Shown piece after piece: positions 33,501 to 44,335 of a stretch of 64,000 bases of DNA. The position numbers were made by a program, and so were the translations under genes. The notes below the pieces were generated by a model. It saw only the letters and a program-made list of their open reading frames with translations. It was not told the DNA's origin and did not search any database. The DNA comes from Salvia splendens. Taxonomy: Eukaryota > Streptophyta > Magnoliopsida > Lamiales > Lamiaceae. The stretch is from NCBI RefSeq assembly GCF_004379255.2, contig NC_056048.1, forward strand, positions 3,348,001 to 3,412,000, read 5' to 3'. The stretch's first letter is position 1, and each line of letters opens with the position of its first letter.

Positions 33501-34731
33501 ACTCCACTCGGATTGGTTGTGGTACGGACTCTAATGTCCCACATCAATTTGAAGGCCAACTGATTAGGAATTTGTATACCAAATGAGCTTGATTGTCTCT
33601 CATAATAGACTACTCTTTTGAAATGAGTTGTTTTGTTTAATCTATAATATTCATACTTTCGTTGAGAGCCAAAATAAATCGGAATGGTGGCTTGCAAAAA
33701 ACAAGCGTGACCAACGTGGCCATGACCAACAATGATGTTTGGGAATCGACTCAGATTGGTGGTCTGACAAAAAATCAGCCATGACCAACAAGACAAAGTG
33801 GTGGCCTAGCAAATAGCAACCCACGACCCACTAGAACGTTGGCTCTAGAAAGGGATCAATTGTTACAGGCAACGGGTGGGGTGTATAAACTAAATTGCCT
33901 CTTTCTCATAACAGACTAACTTTTTACCGGATGCTCGTGTTTGGTGCCTAAAATGTGTCCTAGTGAAGGACCAGGCGTGACCAACGAAGTCGTTGGCTCT
34001 TAGGAGATCGATTAAATTAGTAGAGATAAAAAAAAGTTTGTAATTACGCGTACATGTCCGTAGCGGTTTCCGCGAAGGAGATACAGGGCAAAGAAGGAAA
34101 ACCAGATGAGGACCAACATCCCAAAGGACACCCACGGAGTCCGGACCTCGTCTTCGACTTGATCCGCTGTCGCGCACAACAGGGGCATTTTCGTACTTTC
34201 ACCACCGTTCTCCGTTTCCCCTCTAAACTCGCGCGATTCCAACCTCCAGCACGCAGCCCCCGATCTGCACGTCTTGAAGGTGCAGCCGGCGACGAAGACC
34301 ACAAAGATGAGCATGATCAGCCACTCCGGGAACACCACATTCAGCACCACCCCGCAGCTCACGCCCAGCAGCAGCCACGGCTGGCACAGCAGCGCCATCT
34401 CGTAGTCAATCAACCGTCTCGCGCCGCCGCTCCTCCATAGAGTGTAGGCCGCGACGTTCGCAACAGCCCCACCTGTTACCATGAAAGCTGAATATGCGGA
34501 TGCTGTTTTCACGTCCTGGCCGCCGACGATGGTCAGGATGGGTATGAACAGACCCCCGCCGCCGACGCCTCCCGCGCTGGAGATGGCGGCGGCGAGGGAC
34601 GATAAGGCTGCGACTGCCGCGGACCGAATGCCGATCCCGTCAACTGTGTTGGATGTTTCAACGCCAGATTTACACGAAGTAGAAGACAAGATGGTGAGAA
34701 GGAACAGACATTTGAGGAATGTATGCTTCAT
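27546..34731 (-). CDS. Sulfite exporter TauE/SafE family membrane protein, intron carrying a copia element; possibly damaged
   Basis: Exons proposed: 34054-34731, 33415-33528, 33188-33337 and 27546-27854. Exon 1 encodes a signal peptide ([20 protein letters not shown]), then [20 protein letters not shown] and YLLRGNRYG; a Met nine codons upstream is less likely as it lacks signal-peptide character. Exon 3 encodes [20 protein letters not shown], the second half of the family's internal repeat. Exon 4 gives [20 protein letters not shown] and the usual GFKKPC end. The family comprises multi-pass anion transporters; plant roles are poorly defined. Relatives have a KPCGVxYW segment before the IPLA motif; here it is absent and exon 2 seems to start only at [14 protein letters not shown], next to repeat-like DNA. 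The protein may be non-functional. Confidence 0.68.
27880..28418 (+). repeat. 5' LTR of TNT1-like copia element
   Basis: 539 bp, starting TG and ending CA. Pairs with 32594-33132. Confidence 0.9.
28493..32503 (+). pseudogene. Copia gag-pol polyprotein with a nonsense codon in RT
   Basis: A single frame from the ATG at 28493 to the stop at 32501-32503, broken only by TAG at 31577-31579 (codon 1029). Domains in order: gag of the UBN2 type, CCHC zinc knuckle [17 protein letters not shown], protease [14 protein letters not shown]-pre-integrase [11 protein letters not shown], integrase ([20 protein letters not shown]), reverse transcriptase with YVDD at 1008-1011, and RNase H ([20 protein letters not shown]). 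The stop falls 18 codons after YVDD, so the product would lack the RT thumb and RNase H. The codon is Leu in related elements, so one T-to-A change (TTG to TAG) explains it. The similarity is to tobacco TNT1. Confidence 0.9.
32594..33132 (+). repeat. 3' LTR of TNT1-like copia element
   Basis: 539 bp, pairs with 27880-28418; followed by target duplication GCGTA. Confidence 0.9.
33535..34012. repeat. Repeat-like DNA in TauE/SafE intron 1, possible old small LTR/TRIM
   Basis: Starts TGTCCCACATC, includes CTCTCATAATAGACTA and CTTTCTCATAACAGACTA and repeated GTGACCAAC/CATGACCAAC motifs. A similarly organised stretch with TGTCCCACATTA, CTTTCTCATGGTAGACTA and related ACCAATGTG motifs occurs at about 62310-62500. 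This style is common in small non-autonomous LTR elements, but no boundaries or target duplication could be fixed. Confidence 0.3.
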
Positions 34732-34758
34732 TTTTTTTCTGAAATTTTGAATTCGCAA

Positions 34759-36313
34759 AACTAGGAATAATAATTTGACAATCTGGGAGATGTGGAATGA
34801 TTTGCTGAAATATACACGGTTTCAATTAGAAAAAGCGAAAGATTAAGAAAAACTCCAATTCTGGGATAAGGATTGCAGGCTAAAAGTGGTACCGGAATTT
34901 GGAATTAAGCATCCTAACAAAAACTAAGTGACTATCCATGTATTCATAAATTAAATATTACTCCATTCCATTCAAGTGATTAAATCTCTCATTTTGATTC
35001 TGACACCATGTTTCTAAAAATGTGAAAAAAAATTAGTAGAACTTCACTTTTAAGTAGTATACTCCCTCCTTGATATAAAAATTGTTTCTTATATTACCAT
35101 ATCAAGATTTCCATGATTTAAATATCCATTTATTTATTTCTATTTTGAATAAATGGCATCATACTTCATTAATTAAATCAGGAATTACGTTGTACTATTA
35201 TTTTCATCAGTTTTCCTTCATAGTTGTTCTTAAACCACATAATGAGACTTTAAATCATGTATAAGGGGAAAATTATTTTCATAGTAATAAAATAAGCATG
35301 AGTAAAATGATTTAATAAAATGTGACGTCTACATACTAAAAATACTTCATTAAAAATTTGACCACTTTTATCATTTTTGTCCGTTCCAAAAATAATGCCC
35401 AGTTTGTTTTTTGGTATTTTTTTTTAGGTGGTATCTATTTTTTACTAATAATATTTTAATCTCTTTTTTTCTAGCTATCACGCTTTATCAACTTTGTATT
35501 AAAATATTTATTATTCTCAAACTTTTTATTTTTATGGAATAAATAAAGTAACATTAAAATAAGTCATTTAGTGAATAAGACACTAGATTAACAGAAACCT
35601 TGGGCCTATTTACCTAAAAATAGTATTACTGAAAAGAAACGCATTAAATAGAGAAATTCAGTGATCTATCAATTCAAAATTTAGGTAAGTAGTTTAGTGC
35701 GAAATACTATATGCACACGCGGCGACAAATGATTCTAGTGAGACTTATCTAGAAAAAACCCCTCTTGCTTATATTCTATGATCAGATAACTGCAATATTC
35801 ATTTTACTACTACCAATTTTATTGATCTAGCCCTACCACCTTCTTGATTTAAATAGATCCATCCAACTGATTGATTTTACTAGTACCAATTTACTATACG
35901 TCTCATAAATTGCCATTGTCAATTTTATTTTTCAGTTTGGATTCTTGCATCTTTAAAGTTTAAATAGTTATTGGTTATTTTTCTTGAATATTTATTTATT
36001 TTCATGCACAATATCGTATGACTTCCCTACTACCCTCACAAGTGCCAAATGTTGTTTATCACGTATCATTAAATTATGAGAAAATATAACCATTTTTTGC
36101 CAATTTTTAATCTTAATTGAGACTAATTACTTTTTTAGCAGATTGTTACATTTCCAGTTATTTATTGACACGTCAAATGTTGACATGAAACTCTCCAACT
36201 ATTTGGTGGTTTGTAAATATTTCACTCTTTCTTTACATGTATTTAATTAATTATTAATAAATAAATAAGTAAATATACCAGAGGTGACGTCTCAAAAACA
36301 AAAGATTATATAT
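34759..36313. other. Intergenic, AT-rich
   Basis: Promoter side of the TauE/SafE gene on the left, then low-complexity AT-rich sequence with a Stowaway-type end ACTCCCTCCTTG near 35061 that has no clear partner. No ORF with a domain. Confidence 0.4.
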
Positions 36314-36385
36314 TGTGGCTGCTGGGATTCGAGCCCAGGTCTCCACGGCCACAACGTGGAATTCTTACCACTAAACTACAGCCAC
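36314..36385 (-). tRNA. tRNA-His (GTG)
   Basis: 72 bp. Acceptor stem GTGGCTG pairs with CAGCCAC, followed by discriminator A. The D-arm region is TAGTTTAGTGGTAAGAA, the anticodon stem CCACG/CGTGG encloses loop TTGTGGC with anticodon GTG, and the T-arm has GGCTCGAATCCC. T-rich runs (TTTTGTTTTT on the minus strand) about 10-20 bp beyond the 3' end fit a Pol III terminator. No intron. CCA is not encoded, as expected for a nuclear gene. Confidence 0.97.
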
Positions 36386-37061
36386 TTTGTTACATATTAT
36401 AAAATTTAAAGTTTTATTAGACTATGTTTCTCACTTAAGAGAATTGTTTTTGGGCCGTTTTTAATAGGTGCAACTTTTTTTTAGGCAAAAATACTTATTT
36501 ACATCTGGGCTAATGAAATCGCTAGGCCCAAAATGTGTCCATCTGGGCTGGACGATGCAGCTTCACAAAAATATAACCTTATTGATAGTACAAAATACTA
36601 CCACCACATTCAGTTTCTTTTTGAGATTGATCTATATGGGTGTATGAATAAATATAGTAAGTAATGTTATAGGTGATCATTTGGCAAAAAGGAAATTTAG
36701 ATTGAGACTAATATTTCTACTATTAAAACACACTTGCATATTTATTCAACATGAATTTTCAACATCTCAAGCAGTACAACTAATCCTCTATGAGGGAGAG
36801 GATGCCCATAAACCACAATGGTATACTGTAAAATGTAAATCACAAACACAACCCATGGCGACCCCTAATGCCCATGGAGCTAGCTATTACAGTGGAAAGC
36901 TACACATATCCTTTTTTTTTCTATAATGTTTGTAACTGATATCTGGTTAACCAGATTATTAAACTGAACGATTAACTCAAAACACATAAGCAATTGAACG
37001 ATTAACTCAAACACTAAAGCAGCTTCAATGGCAAGACACCGCAATATTCCACACAACGATG
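36386..37061. other. Intergenic between tRNA-His and CRK gene
   Basis: Contains the likely 3' UTR of the CRK gene at the right. A short direct repeat, GAACGATTAACTCAAA, occurs twice near 36965 and 36997. Nothing else seen. Confidence 0.4.
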
Positions 37062-37667
37062 CTAGCGCGCGGATAAGGCAGCGAGAGTTACATCATTTCT
37101 CGATGCGTATTCTACAGAATCACTTGTCATGGTGCATGAGACATATGAAGCAGAGTACGTGGACAGAAATGCGGGCCTCGAAGGAACTGGCAGTGTTACA
37201 GTTGAGCTACTGAGCATTATAACCACCTCTGCCATCGTCGGCCTCATACGAGGATCTTCCTGAACGCCTAACAGGCCAATGTGAATGCATCTCAACATCA
37301 TCTCCTGTAACCCATTCCCAAGTATAGGATCTATACTATCTTCAGGTGTCCCTTGCTCCCACTTTTCCCATATCTGAAACAAATTGCATCGAATCACACA
37401 TCTTAGCAGATTAGGTTTAGAATTTCCAAATCCGTTTTTACTTACATAAGTCAAGAGGTCCTCAGTTTGGCCATTGTGAGTAGCATAGTGTTTTCTGCCG
37501 CTCATGATTTCCAAGACTAACACTCCAAAACTGTAGACGTCGGTCTTGATAGAGATTTCACCACGTATGTATTCAGGTGACATGTATCCACTGCAAGAAA
37601 CATAGTAGTACAAGTTAATAACTGATGATTCTGCTGGTGTTTCCTTGTGTGCAAGGATTGATGCTTA

Positions 37668-37925
<258 letters not shown>

Positions 37926-39054
37926 TCAGTCAAACATAAATACTAAGAGTAGAGGTGGTAGTAACCCATACCAAATAGGCATTTGTCTAAGCTCGAATTC
38001 TCAAGGAATTCGTACACTAGAATCCTCTCAGTCCCTTTGTCGCAGAAACCTAGTAGTCTAACCAAATTTCTGTGTTGAAGCCTTGCCATTAACAAGACTT
38101 CATTCTTGAACTCGGTATTACCCTGCGTTGATCCCATGGCCAACCTTTTCACAGCTATTTCTTGACCATTTGAAAATCTCCCCTGCAGAGATATCAAAAC
38201 ATAAATAGTTTTGAGCCTGCGGAATTGGAACCTTTAATTCCAATTCCAATTCCAATTCCAATATTTGGATTTGAAATTAAAATACGATTCCGATTCCACA
38301 ATTTGAATTCCACATCAACCAGAGATAATTGGAATTCTAGATAATTATAAAATTTGGCGCCTTCACACACTACACACACGCATACACACAACACACAACA
38401 CACACTTCATATTAATAGTACTGTATCATTTTTACTGAACAAACGATTTGGAATTGAATTATAACTCCAATTTTGAGTACCGAACGGACCATTAGGAGAA
38501 CTATGAATGCTTGTACTTATATTACATAACATTGCCTTATAAACAGACCTAAACCCACACCATTACCTTATAAACAGCCCCAAATCCACCTTCCCCAAGC
38601 TTATTAACATCAGAAAAATCATCTGTTGCTGCTCTGATTTTCGCAAGATCATACTGTTGGCAGTCATCAGTGCTAACTTCATCGGGTTCTGAAATCGCAT
38701 AAGAATATCAGTTATATACGTACTTAATTAAGTTCAGCTAGTTTAACACGAGAGATTCATAGAAATAGAGAGGTGTGTACTCTCAAAATTCTCCTCGGCT
38801 TTCTTCTTCGCTTTTCTCCTTCTTAACAAGACGGCAACCAAAACTCCAAAAAATACACAAACTGAAACCGAAACTGCAACAATGATAGCCGTTTTATTCG
38901 AAGCCTTTCCTGAAAATTAGTAAAAGAAACTTCAGTTGCTGACACTCAAATCAAAAGTTCATGCATGTCAGAAAGTAAAAAAAAAAGGACCTCTTGGGGA
39001 TGGTTCTTCCGGCGGCCAATTGAACCCAGGGTTATAACCGTAACCAGTTCCACT

Positions 39055-39294
39055 TCTTGAATGTTGTATTAGACATAGCTAAGGTTTGGAGAGGGTAGAG
39101 AGAGTGTTGAGGGAGTGGATGTATCGTTTATTTCTTGATAATCATTTGTTCTTCCAATCACCCTTTATATAGGTGTTACAATTACCTCTATAAGGTATGA
39201 TATCAATCTATTCTAATTAGTATCAAATCTACAATTAATGTGATTGATCCTAATTTCAGTAATTGATCCCTAAAATATTCTCTATTTTCTAACA
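39055..39294 (-). repeat. 3' LTR of the CRK-inserted copia element
   Basis: 240 bp, same sequence as 44096-44335 by eye. The pol stop codon TAG lies inside its first six bases (TGTTAG). Confidence 0.92.
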
Positions 39295-42200
39295 CTCCCC
39301 CTCAAGTTGAGTAGTGGTGGGGTCTCCAAAACTCAACTTGCAAAGTGCACTTGTAAAGCTTCTTGCATTCACTGCTTTGGTGAGGATGTCCGCCAGTTGG
39401 TCTTCTGATCGGACGAAAGGCAGTTCTACAGCTCCATTTTCAATGTTCTCTTTGATGAAGTGTCTGTCAACTTCAACGTGCTTAGTCCTATCATGTTGTA
39501 CTGGGTTTTCTGATATGCTGATAGCCGCTTTATTGTCGCAGAAGAGTTGGCTCTTTTCTTGAGCGATCCCAATTTCATTCATCAATCTTCTCAACCATAG
39601 TACCTCCATGAGTCCACTTTTGATTCCTCTAAACTCTGCTTCAGCGCTTGACAGTGCGACTACCTTTTGTTTCTTGCTTCTCCAAGTGACTAGGTTCCCT
39701 TCCACAAAGGTAAAATAGCCTGCCGTTGATTTTCGGTCAATTGGATTGCTTGCCCAATCTGCGTCAGTGTACCCGTAGATCCCTCGAAGATCATTCTTCT
39801 TGAACAGTACACCATGTCCGACTGTCCCTTTTAGGTATCTCACGATCCTCAAGGCGGCCTCGTAGTGATCCGTTTGTGGTCGATGCATAAACTGACTCAC
39901 AATTCCAACTGCGTAGGCAATATCAGGTCGAGTATGGGAAAGGTATATGAGTTTCCCAACTAAACGTTGATATTTACCTTGATTTGCTAGCTCCGCTCCT
40001 TCTGTGATCTGCAGCCCATGATTTACTAATATTGGTGTATCCGCAGGTTTGCAATCTAGCAGTCCGGTTTCAGCCAGAATATCCAGGATGTACTTCTTTT
40101 GTCTCAGAAAGATCCCCCCTTCTGACCGCAATACTTCGATTCCCAGAAAGTATTTTAAATCTCCTAAGTTCTTCATCTCAAACTCTTGGGATAGGCTTCC
40201 CTTAAGTCTTTCTATCTCTTCGATATCATCTCCCGTGATGATCATATCATCTACATAGATGATCAAGCACGTTATCCGACCATCTCTCTTCTTCAGAAAA
40301 AGTGTGTGGTCTGACTGACTTTGTTTAAATCCGTATTTTCCCATGGCTTCGGAAAACCGTCCGAACCATACTCGAGGAGATTGTTTGAGTCCATATAAGG
40401 TTTTCTTCAATCGGCATCCTTCTCCCCTTTTGAATCCATCTGAGAAACCTGGGGGGGCTTCCATGTATACTTCTCTTCTCAATTCCCCATGCAGGAAGGC
40501 ATTTGTGACATCAAACTGATGTAATGGCCAGTTTCTATTTGCCGCAATAGAGAGTAGGACCCGAATAGTGTTCATTTTTGCTACTGGAGAGAATGTTTCA
40601 TCATAATCCACCCCATAGGTCTGCGTATATCCCTTAGCTACCAGTCGTGCCTTGTATCTTTCGATAGACCCATCTGGTCGTCGTTTGATAGTGAACACCC
40701 ATTTGCACCCGACTGCTTTCTTTCCTTCTGGTACCATGCATTTCTCCCAAGTTCTGTTTCTCTCCAAAGCTCCCATTTCCTTCAACATTGCTTCCCGCCA
40801 ATGTTTATGTCTCCAAGCTTCTTCCACGGTACACGGGATCTCCTCATCTTCATATAGTGCGGCTTCAAATGCCTGAGCCATTTCTGAGAGTTGGCTCTTG
40901 GCGAGATTGGCAATAGAGTATTTCGCCTTTTTCTTTATGATATCGGGACTGTATTTCTTTGGTGGCACTCCTCGGTTTTGTCTCGGAGGAAGTTTGTATC
41001 CCCCAACCCCCTCACTTATCTGCTCCTCCAGTAGGTCGCATATTTCAGGTTCACCTTGGTTCTCAGATTCAGGCTCAACATCTGCCTCATGGTCAGTCGC
41101 AGATGAAATATCAGTATTCTCAGGCTCAGAGGGACTTACAGTGGATATCAGTTGGGAAGGATTTGGAACAGGGTTACTGGGCGGTGGAGACTGTATTACT
41201 GGAATAGTGTCTTCTGTCTCCTTGGTTTCCACTGTTTGGTCCATACTTATTGGTATTGGCAGCCGTCTTAGTGGATCATCATTGCTATGCTCCCCCTGAC
41301 CGCTAAGGCGGTGGAAGAAGTATTCGGTTTCTAGGAAATCGCAATTCATGGTGGTGTACATACGATTTGACGTGGGTTCAAAGCACCTATACCCCTTCTG
41401 GTTGATCCCATAGCCCACAAAGACACATTTTATGGCACATGGAGAAAGTTTGGTTCTTTCATGTTTCGGAATGTGAACGAAGACTGAGCATCCGAATACT
41501 CGAGGCTGAAGGGTTAGAGGTAAGGGAATTTTTGCTAGAGTGGAGAGGACTTCTAGTGGTGTTTTGAGGTCTAGAGTACTTGATGGCAACCGGTTGGAAA
41601 GATAAACTGACGCGGCAATTGCTTCAGGCCAGAATTTTCTCGGGGTGTTGGACTCAATTAGCATAGCACGTGCTGTTTCTAAGAGAGTTCTATTTTTCCT
41701 TTCGGATACACCGTTTTGTTCTGGGGTATATGGGCAGGTAGTTTGGTGGATTAGGCCTTTGTCGAGACAGAATTGTTTCATTCTAGAGTTCACAAATTCC
41801 CCCCCATTGTCAGATCGGAGTATTTGTATATTTTTCTGAAATTGGGTTTGTACGAGAGAACAAAAATGGGTGAAATGCTCAAAAACTTCATTTTTGTGTT
41901 TCATAAAGTATACCCATGTCATACGAGTACAATCATCCACAAAGAGGAGAAAGTATTGAAAACCTTGCCCCCCTAAAACAGGTGAAGGACCCCATACGTC
42001 AGAATGAACGAGGGAAAACATAGAATCAACGCGAGTGTTACTTGACTTATAAGTTTGCCTATGACTCTTAGCCAAAACACAGGTTTCACAGTACAAATCT
42101 CTACTGAATTTAGGAAAGAGTAGTTTTAGATAACCAGTGGAAGGATGACCCAAACGCCGATGCCAGAGCCATGCATCCCTGTCTGCAGCCTCATGTGTCA

Positions 42201-43989
42201 ATAATGCCGTTCCGGTTTGGGCTATCTCATCCACGTAATACAGTCCGTCCCGCTCAGTGCCACGTCCAATAATTTTCCCTGTCCTGATATCCTGTAAAAG
42301 ACAGAAGTTGGGTTGCATTAGGAGTGTACAGTTCAACTCTTTAGTGACGTGACTGATAGACAGCAATTTGTGTGACATTGAGGGAACATAAAGACAGTTC
42401 GACAATGTCAAAGTGGGTGATATTTTAACAGTTCCTGCTCCTTCTACGGAGGAGAATTCTCCATTCGCAGCCTGGATGTGACTTTTTGGGGCCCTATGCA
42501 TGTTAAATATATCAGTTTTATCATAGGTGATAGTATCGGTGGCTCCACAATCAAAGATCCATTTATCAATTTTTGGTTCTGATGATATGGACAAAGCATA
42601 AGAGTTGGGCAGATTTTCGAGGACTTGAAATCTGTTTTTGCAAGGTATTTGGGCAGGAGTGATATTTCTGGTTTCCTGGGTGGTATTTTGTAATTCAACT
42701 AAATCAGGAGGGTGAATTTTAGGATAAATGATTGGGTGGGGTTTATTTTCTAATTTTTCAAAGTTTTGAGGGTTTGTGGATAAATCCTCTAACCCTACAA
42801 TACCTTTACCCGCCGTCACACATTCAGCGCCTCCTCTCGCAATTGTCGCGACTCCGATCTCTCCTTCCGCCGGAGCTCCAGGCCTGCCGCTGCCTCGGTT
42901 TGACGCGGCCTCTGAGTTGCTCCCGACGGTGGCGGTTGGTCCTCCGTCTCCGATGGCTAGAGCGGCAGCAGCCTTACCTTTGAATTGGGCTTGTCGAGCC
43001 GCTTTTCGCTCCTCCCACCACTCCGGGTAGCCACAGAGCTCGAAACACGTTTCCTTCGTGTGTTTCTTCTTCCCGCAGTGTGTACATATCAGCCTTGATC
43101 GGTCCTCTTCTCCTCTCTTGGATCCGGCGCTGCTGCCGCCGCTACGTTGATGGAAGCTCCGGTTGGTGGGGTGATTTTGCCACGGAGTTCTTGCTGCGAG
43201 CCCTGCTCCGATTCCTTGCGTCATTCCTGCATCTCCTGGCCTTAGAACCGAGGCCCGAGCGTCTTCGCTCCGGAGAATCGCGTATGCCGCTTCGGCCGAG
43301 GGGAGTGGTTGGGTTCTCAAAATTTCCTTCTTTACTACATCGTGTGTGTCGTCTAACGCAATTAGGAATTGATGTACTCTCTGTTCTTCCACGAATTGAT
43401 TGAACAATTCAATGTCTCTAGGGCTCTCCATAGGATTTGGCCGTTTATGGTCAATCGAGACCCATATATCCTGTAATGATGCCCATACTTCTTCTAATGG
43501 TTCTCCTTTTTGTTGTTTCAGCAGTGTAGCCCGACGGTGGAGATCGTGGATCTGGATCGAGTCGCCGCCGCTGGCATAGGTGACCGCCAAGCTGTCCCAA
43601 ATTCCCTTCGCTGTTGGGTACTTGGATACTCTGCTAACCAATTTTGGTTCTAGATTTTGAACCAACCAGGTAGATACACAATCGTCTGCTTGTTGCCATT
43701 GTGTAAATTCCGGATCAGTTATTGACGGTGGGGCTGGGACTCCAGTAATGTGAGATATCATCCCCCGACCGTTGATGGCTCTTCGGATGAGTCCTACCCA
43801 CAATGAGTAGTTCTCACCGTTCAGTTTGGTGCCGACATCAAGAGGTTTTGTATCTGGTTTATAGCTGTTTTGGGCTGATTTGGTAGGTATTATTTGTGAT
43901 TGCGCCATGCTGTAGCGCATGAATTTGGAGAACATTTGAGCCAATTGCTCGGATTCGGTTGGTTTGGGTATGTCGTCGTTTTCTGACAT
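39289..43989 (-). CDS. Copia gag-pol polyprotein, intact
   Basis: The frame is open from 44079, only five bases past the PBS; the Met at 43989 (MSENDDIPKPTE) is the likelier start, giving about 1566 aa. Order: gag (LNGENYSLWVGLIRRAI, WDSLAVTYASG), CCHC finger CTHCGKKKHTKETCFELCG, protease WIFDCGATDTITYD, GAG-pre-integrase LWHRRLGHPSTGYL, integrase (SDVWGPS, SDNGGEF, EQNGVSERKNRTLLE), RT (WVFTIKRRPDGSIERYKARL, QFDVTNAFLHGEL, YVDDMIITGDD), RNase H (SSAEAEFRGI, CDNKAAISI, RTKHVEVDRHFI). The 3' end overlaps the LTR. No stop or frameshift. Lineage within copia not assigned. Confidence 0.93.
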   Translation of the reverse strand: MSENDDIPKPTESEQLAQMFSKFMRYSMAQSQIIPTKSAQNSYKPDTKPLDVGTKLNGENYSLWVGLIRRAINGRGMISHITGVPAPPSITDPEFTQWQQADDCVSTWLVQNLEPKLVSRVSKYPTAKGIWDSLAVTYASGGDSIQIHDLHRRATLLKQQKGEPLEEVWASLQDIWVSIDHKRPNPMESPRDIELFNQFVEEQRVHQFLIALDDTHDVVKKEILRTQPLPSAEAAYAILRSEDARASVLRPGDAGMTQGIGAGLAARTPWQNHPTNRSFHQRSGGSSAGSKRGEEDRSRLICTHCGKKKHTKETCFELCGYPEWWEERKAARQAQFKGKAAAALAIGDGGPTATVGSNSEAASNRGSGRPGAPAEGEIGVATIARGGAECVTAGKGIVGLEDLSTNPQNFEKLENKPHPIIYPKIHPPDLVELQNTTQETRNITPAQIPCKNRFQVLENLPNSYALSISSEPKIDKWIFDCGATDTITYDKTDIFNMHRAPKSHIQAANGEFSSVEGAGTVKISPTLTLSNCLYVPSMSHKLLSISHVTKELNCTLLMQPNFCLLQDIRTGKIIGRGTERDGLYYVDEIAQTGTALLTHEAADRDAWLWHRRLGHPSTGYLKLLFPKFSRDLYCETCVLAKSHRQTYKSSNTRVDSMFSLVHSDVWGPSPVLGGQGFQYFLLFVDDCTRMTWVYFMKHKNEVFEHFTHFCSLVQTQFQKNIQILRSDNGGEFVNSRMKQFCLDKGLIHQTTCPYTPEQNGVSERKNRTLLETARAMLIESNTPRKFWPEAIAASVYLSNRLPSSTLDLKTPLEVLSTLAKIPLPLTLQPRVFGCSVFVHIPKHERTKLSPCAIKCVFVGYGINQKGYRCFEPTSNRMYTTMNCDFLETEYFFHRLSGQGEHSNDDPLRRLPIPISMDQTVETKETEDTIPVIQSPPPSNPVPNPSQLISTVSPSEPENTDISSATDHEADVEPESENQGEPEICDLLEEQISEGVGGYKLPPRQNRGVPPKKYSPDIIKKKAKYSIANLAKSQLSEMAQAFEAALYEDEEIPCTVEEAWRHKHWREAMLKEMGALERNRTWEKCMVPEGKKAVGCKWVFTIKRRPDGSIERYKARLVAKGYTQTYGVDYDETFSPVAKMNTIRVLLSIAANRNWPLHQFDVTNAFLHGELRREVYMEAPPGFSDGFKRGEGCRLKKTLYGLKQSPRVWFGRFSEAMGKYGFKQSQSDHTLFLKKRDGRITCLIIYVDDMIITGDDIEEIERLKGSLSQEFEMKNLGDLKYFLGIEVLRSEGGIFLRQKKYILDILAETGLLDCKPADTPILVNHGLQITEGAELANQGKYQRLVGKLIYLSHTRPDIAYAVGIVSQFMHRPQTDHYEAALRIVRYLKGTVGHGVLFKKNDLRGIYGYTDADWASNPIDRKSTAGYFTFVEGNLVTWRSKKQKVVALSSAEAEFRGIKSGLMEVLWLRRLMNEIGIAQEKSQLFCDNKAAISISENPVQHDRTKHVEVDRHFIKENIENGAVELPFVRSEDQLADILTKAVNARSFTSALCKLSFGDPTTTQLEGEC

Positions 43990-44095
43990 GTTTGGTTGTT
44001 TTTCGACAGAGATCTGCCGGGTTTTGGTTTTATGGCCGAGATTGGACCGAGACAGTGATGAGACTACTCTGAGTCTCACCCCTGCTCTGATACCA

Positions 44096-44335
44096 TCTTG
44101 AATGTTGTATTAGACATAGCTAAGGTTTGGAGAGGGTAGAGAGAGTGTTGAGGGAGTGGATGTATCGTTTATTTCTTGATAATCATTTGTTCTTCCAATC
44201 ACCCTTTATATAGGTGTTACAATTACCTCTATAAGGTATGATATCAATCTATTCTAATTAGTATCAAATCTACAATTAATGTGATTGATCCTAATTTCAG
44301 TAATTGATCCCTAAAATATTCTCTATTTTCTAACA
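44096..44335 (-). repeat. 5' LTR of the CRK-inserted copia element
   Basis: 240 bp, pairs with 39055-39294. Preceded on the minus strand by target duplication AGTGG. Confidence 0.92.

Noticed and set aside
33535..34012. Cassandra TRIM element
   Set aside because: Cassandra LTRs carry a 5S rRNA-like segment; none is visible here, and no LTR pair or target duplication could be set.
38228..38262. Regulatory element in the AATTCC run
   Set aside because: It is a simple-sequence repeat within a CRK intron.
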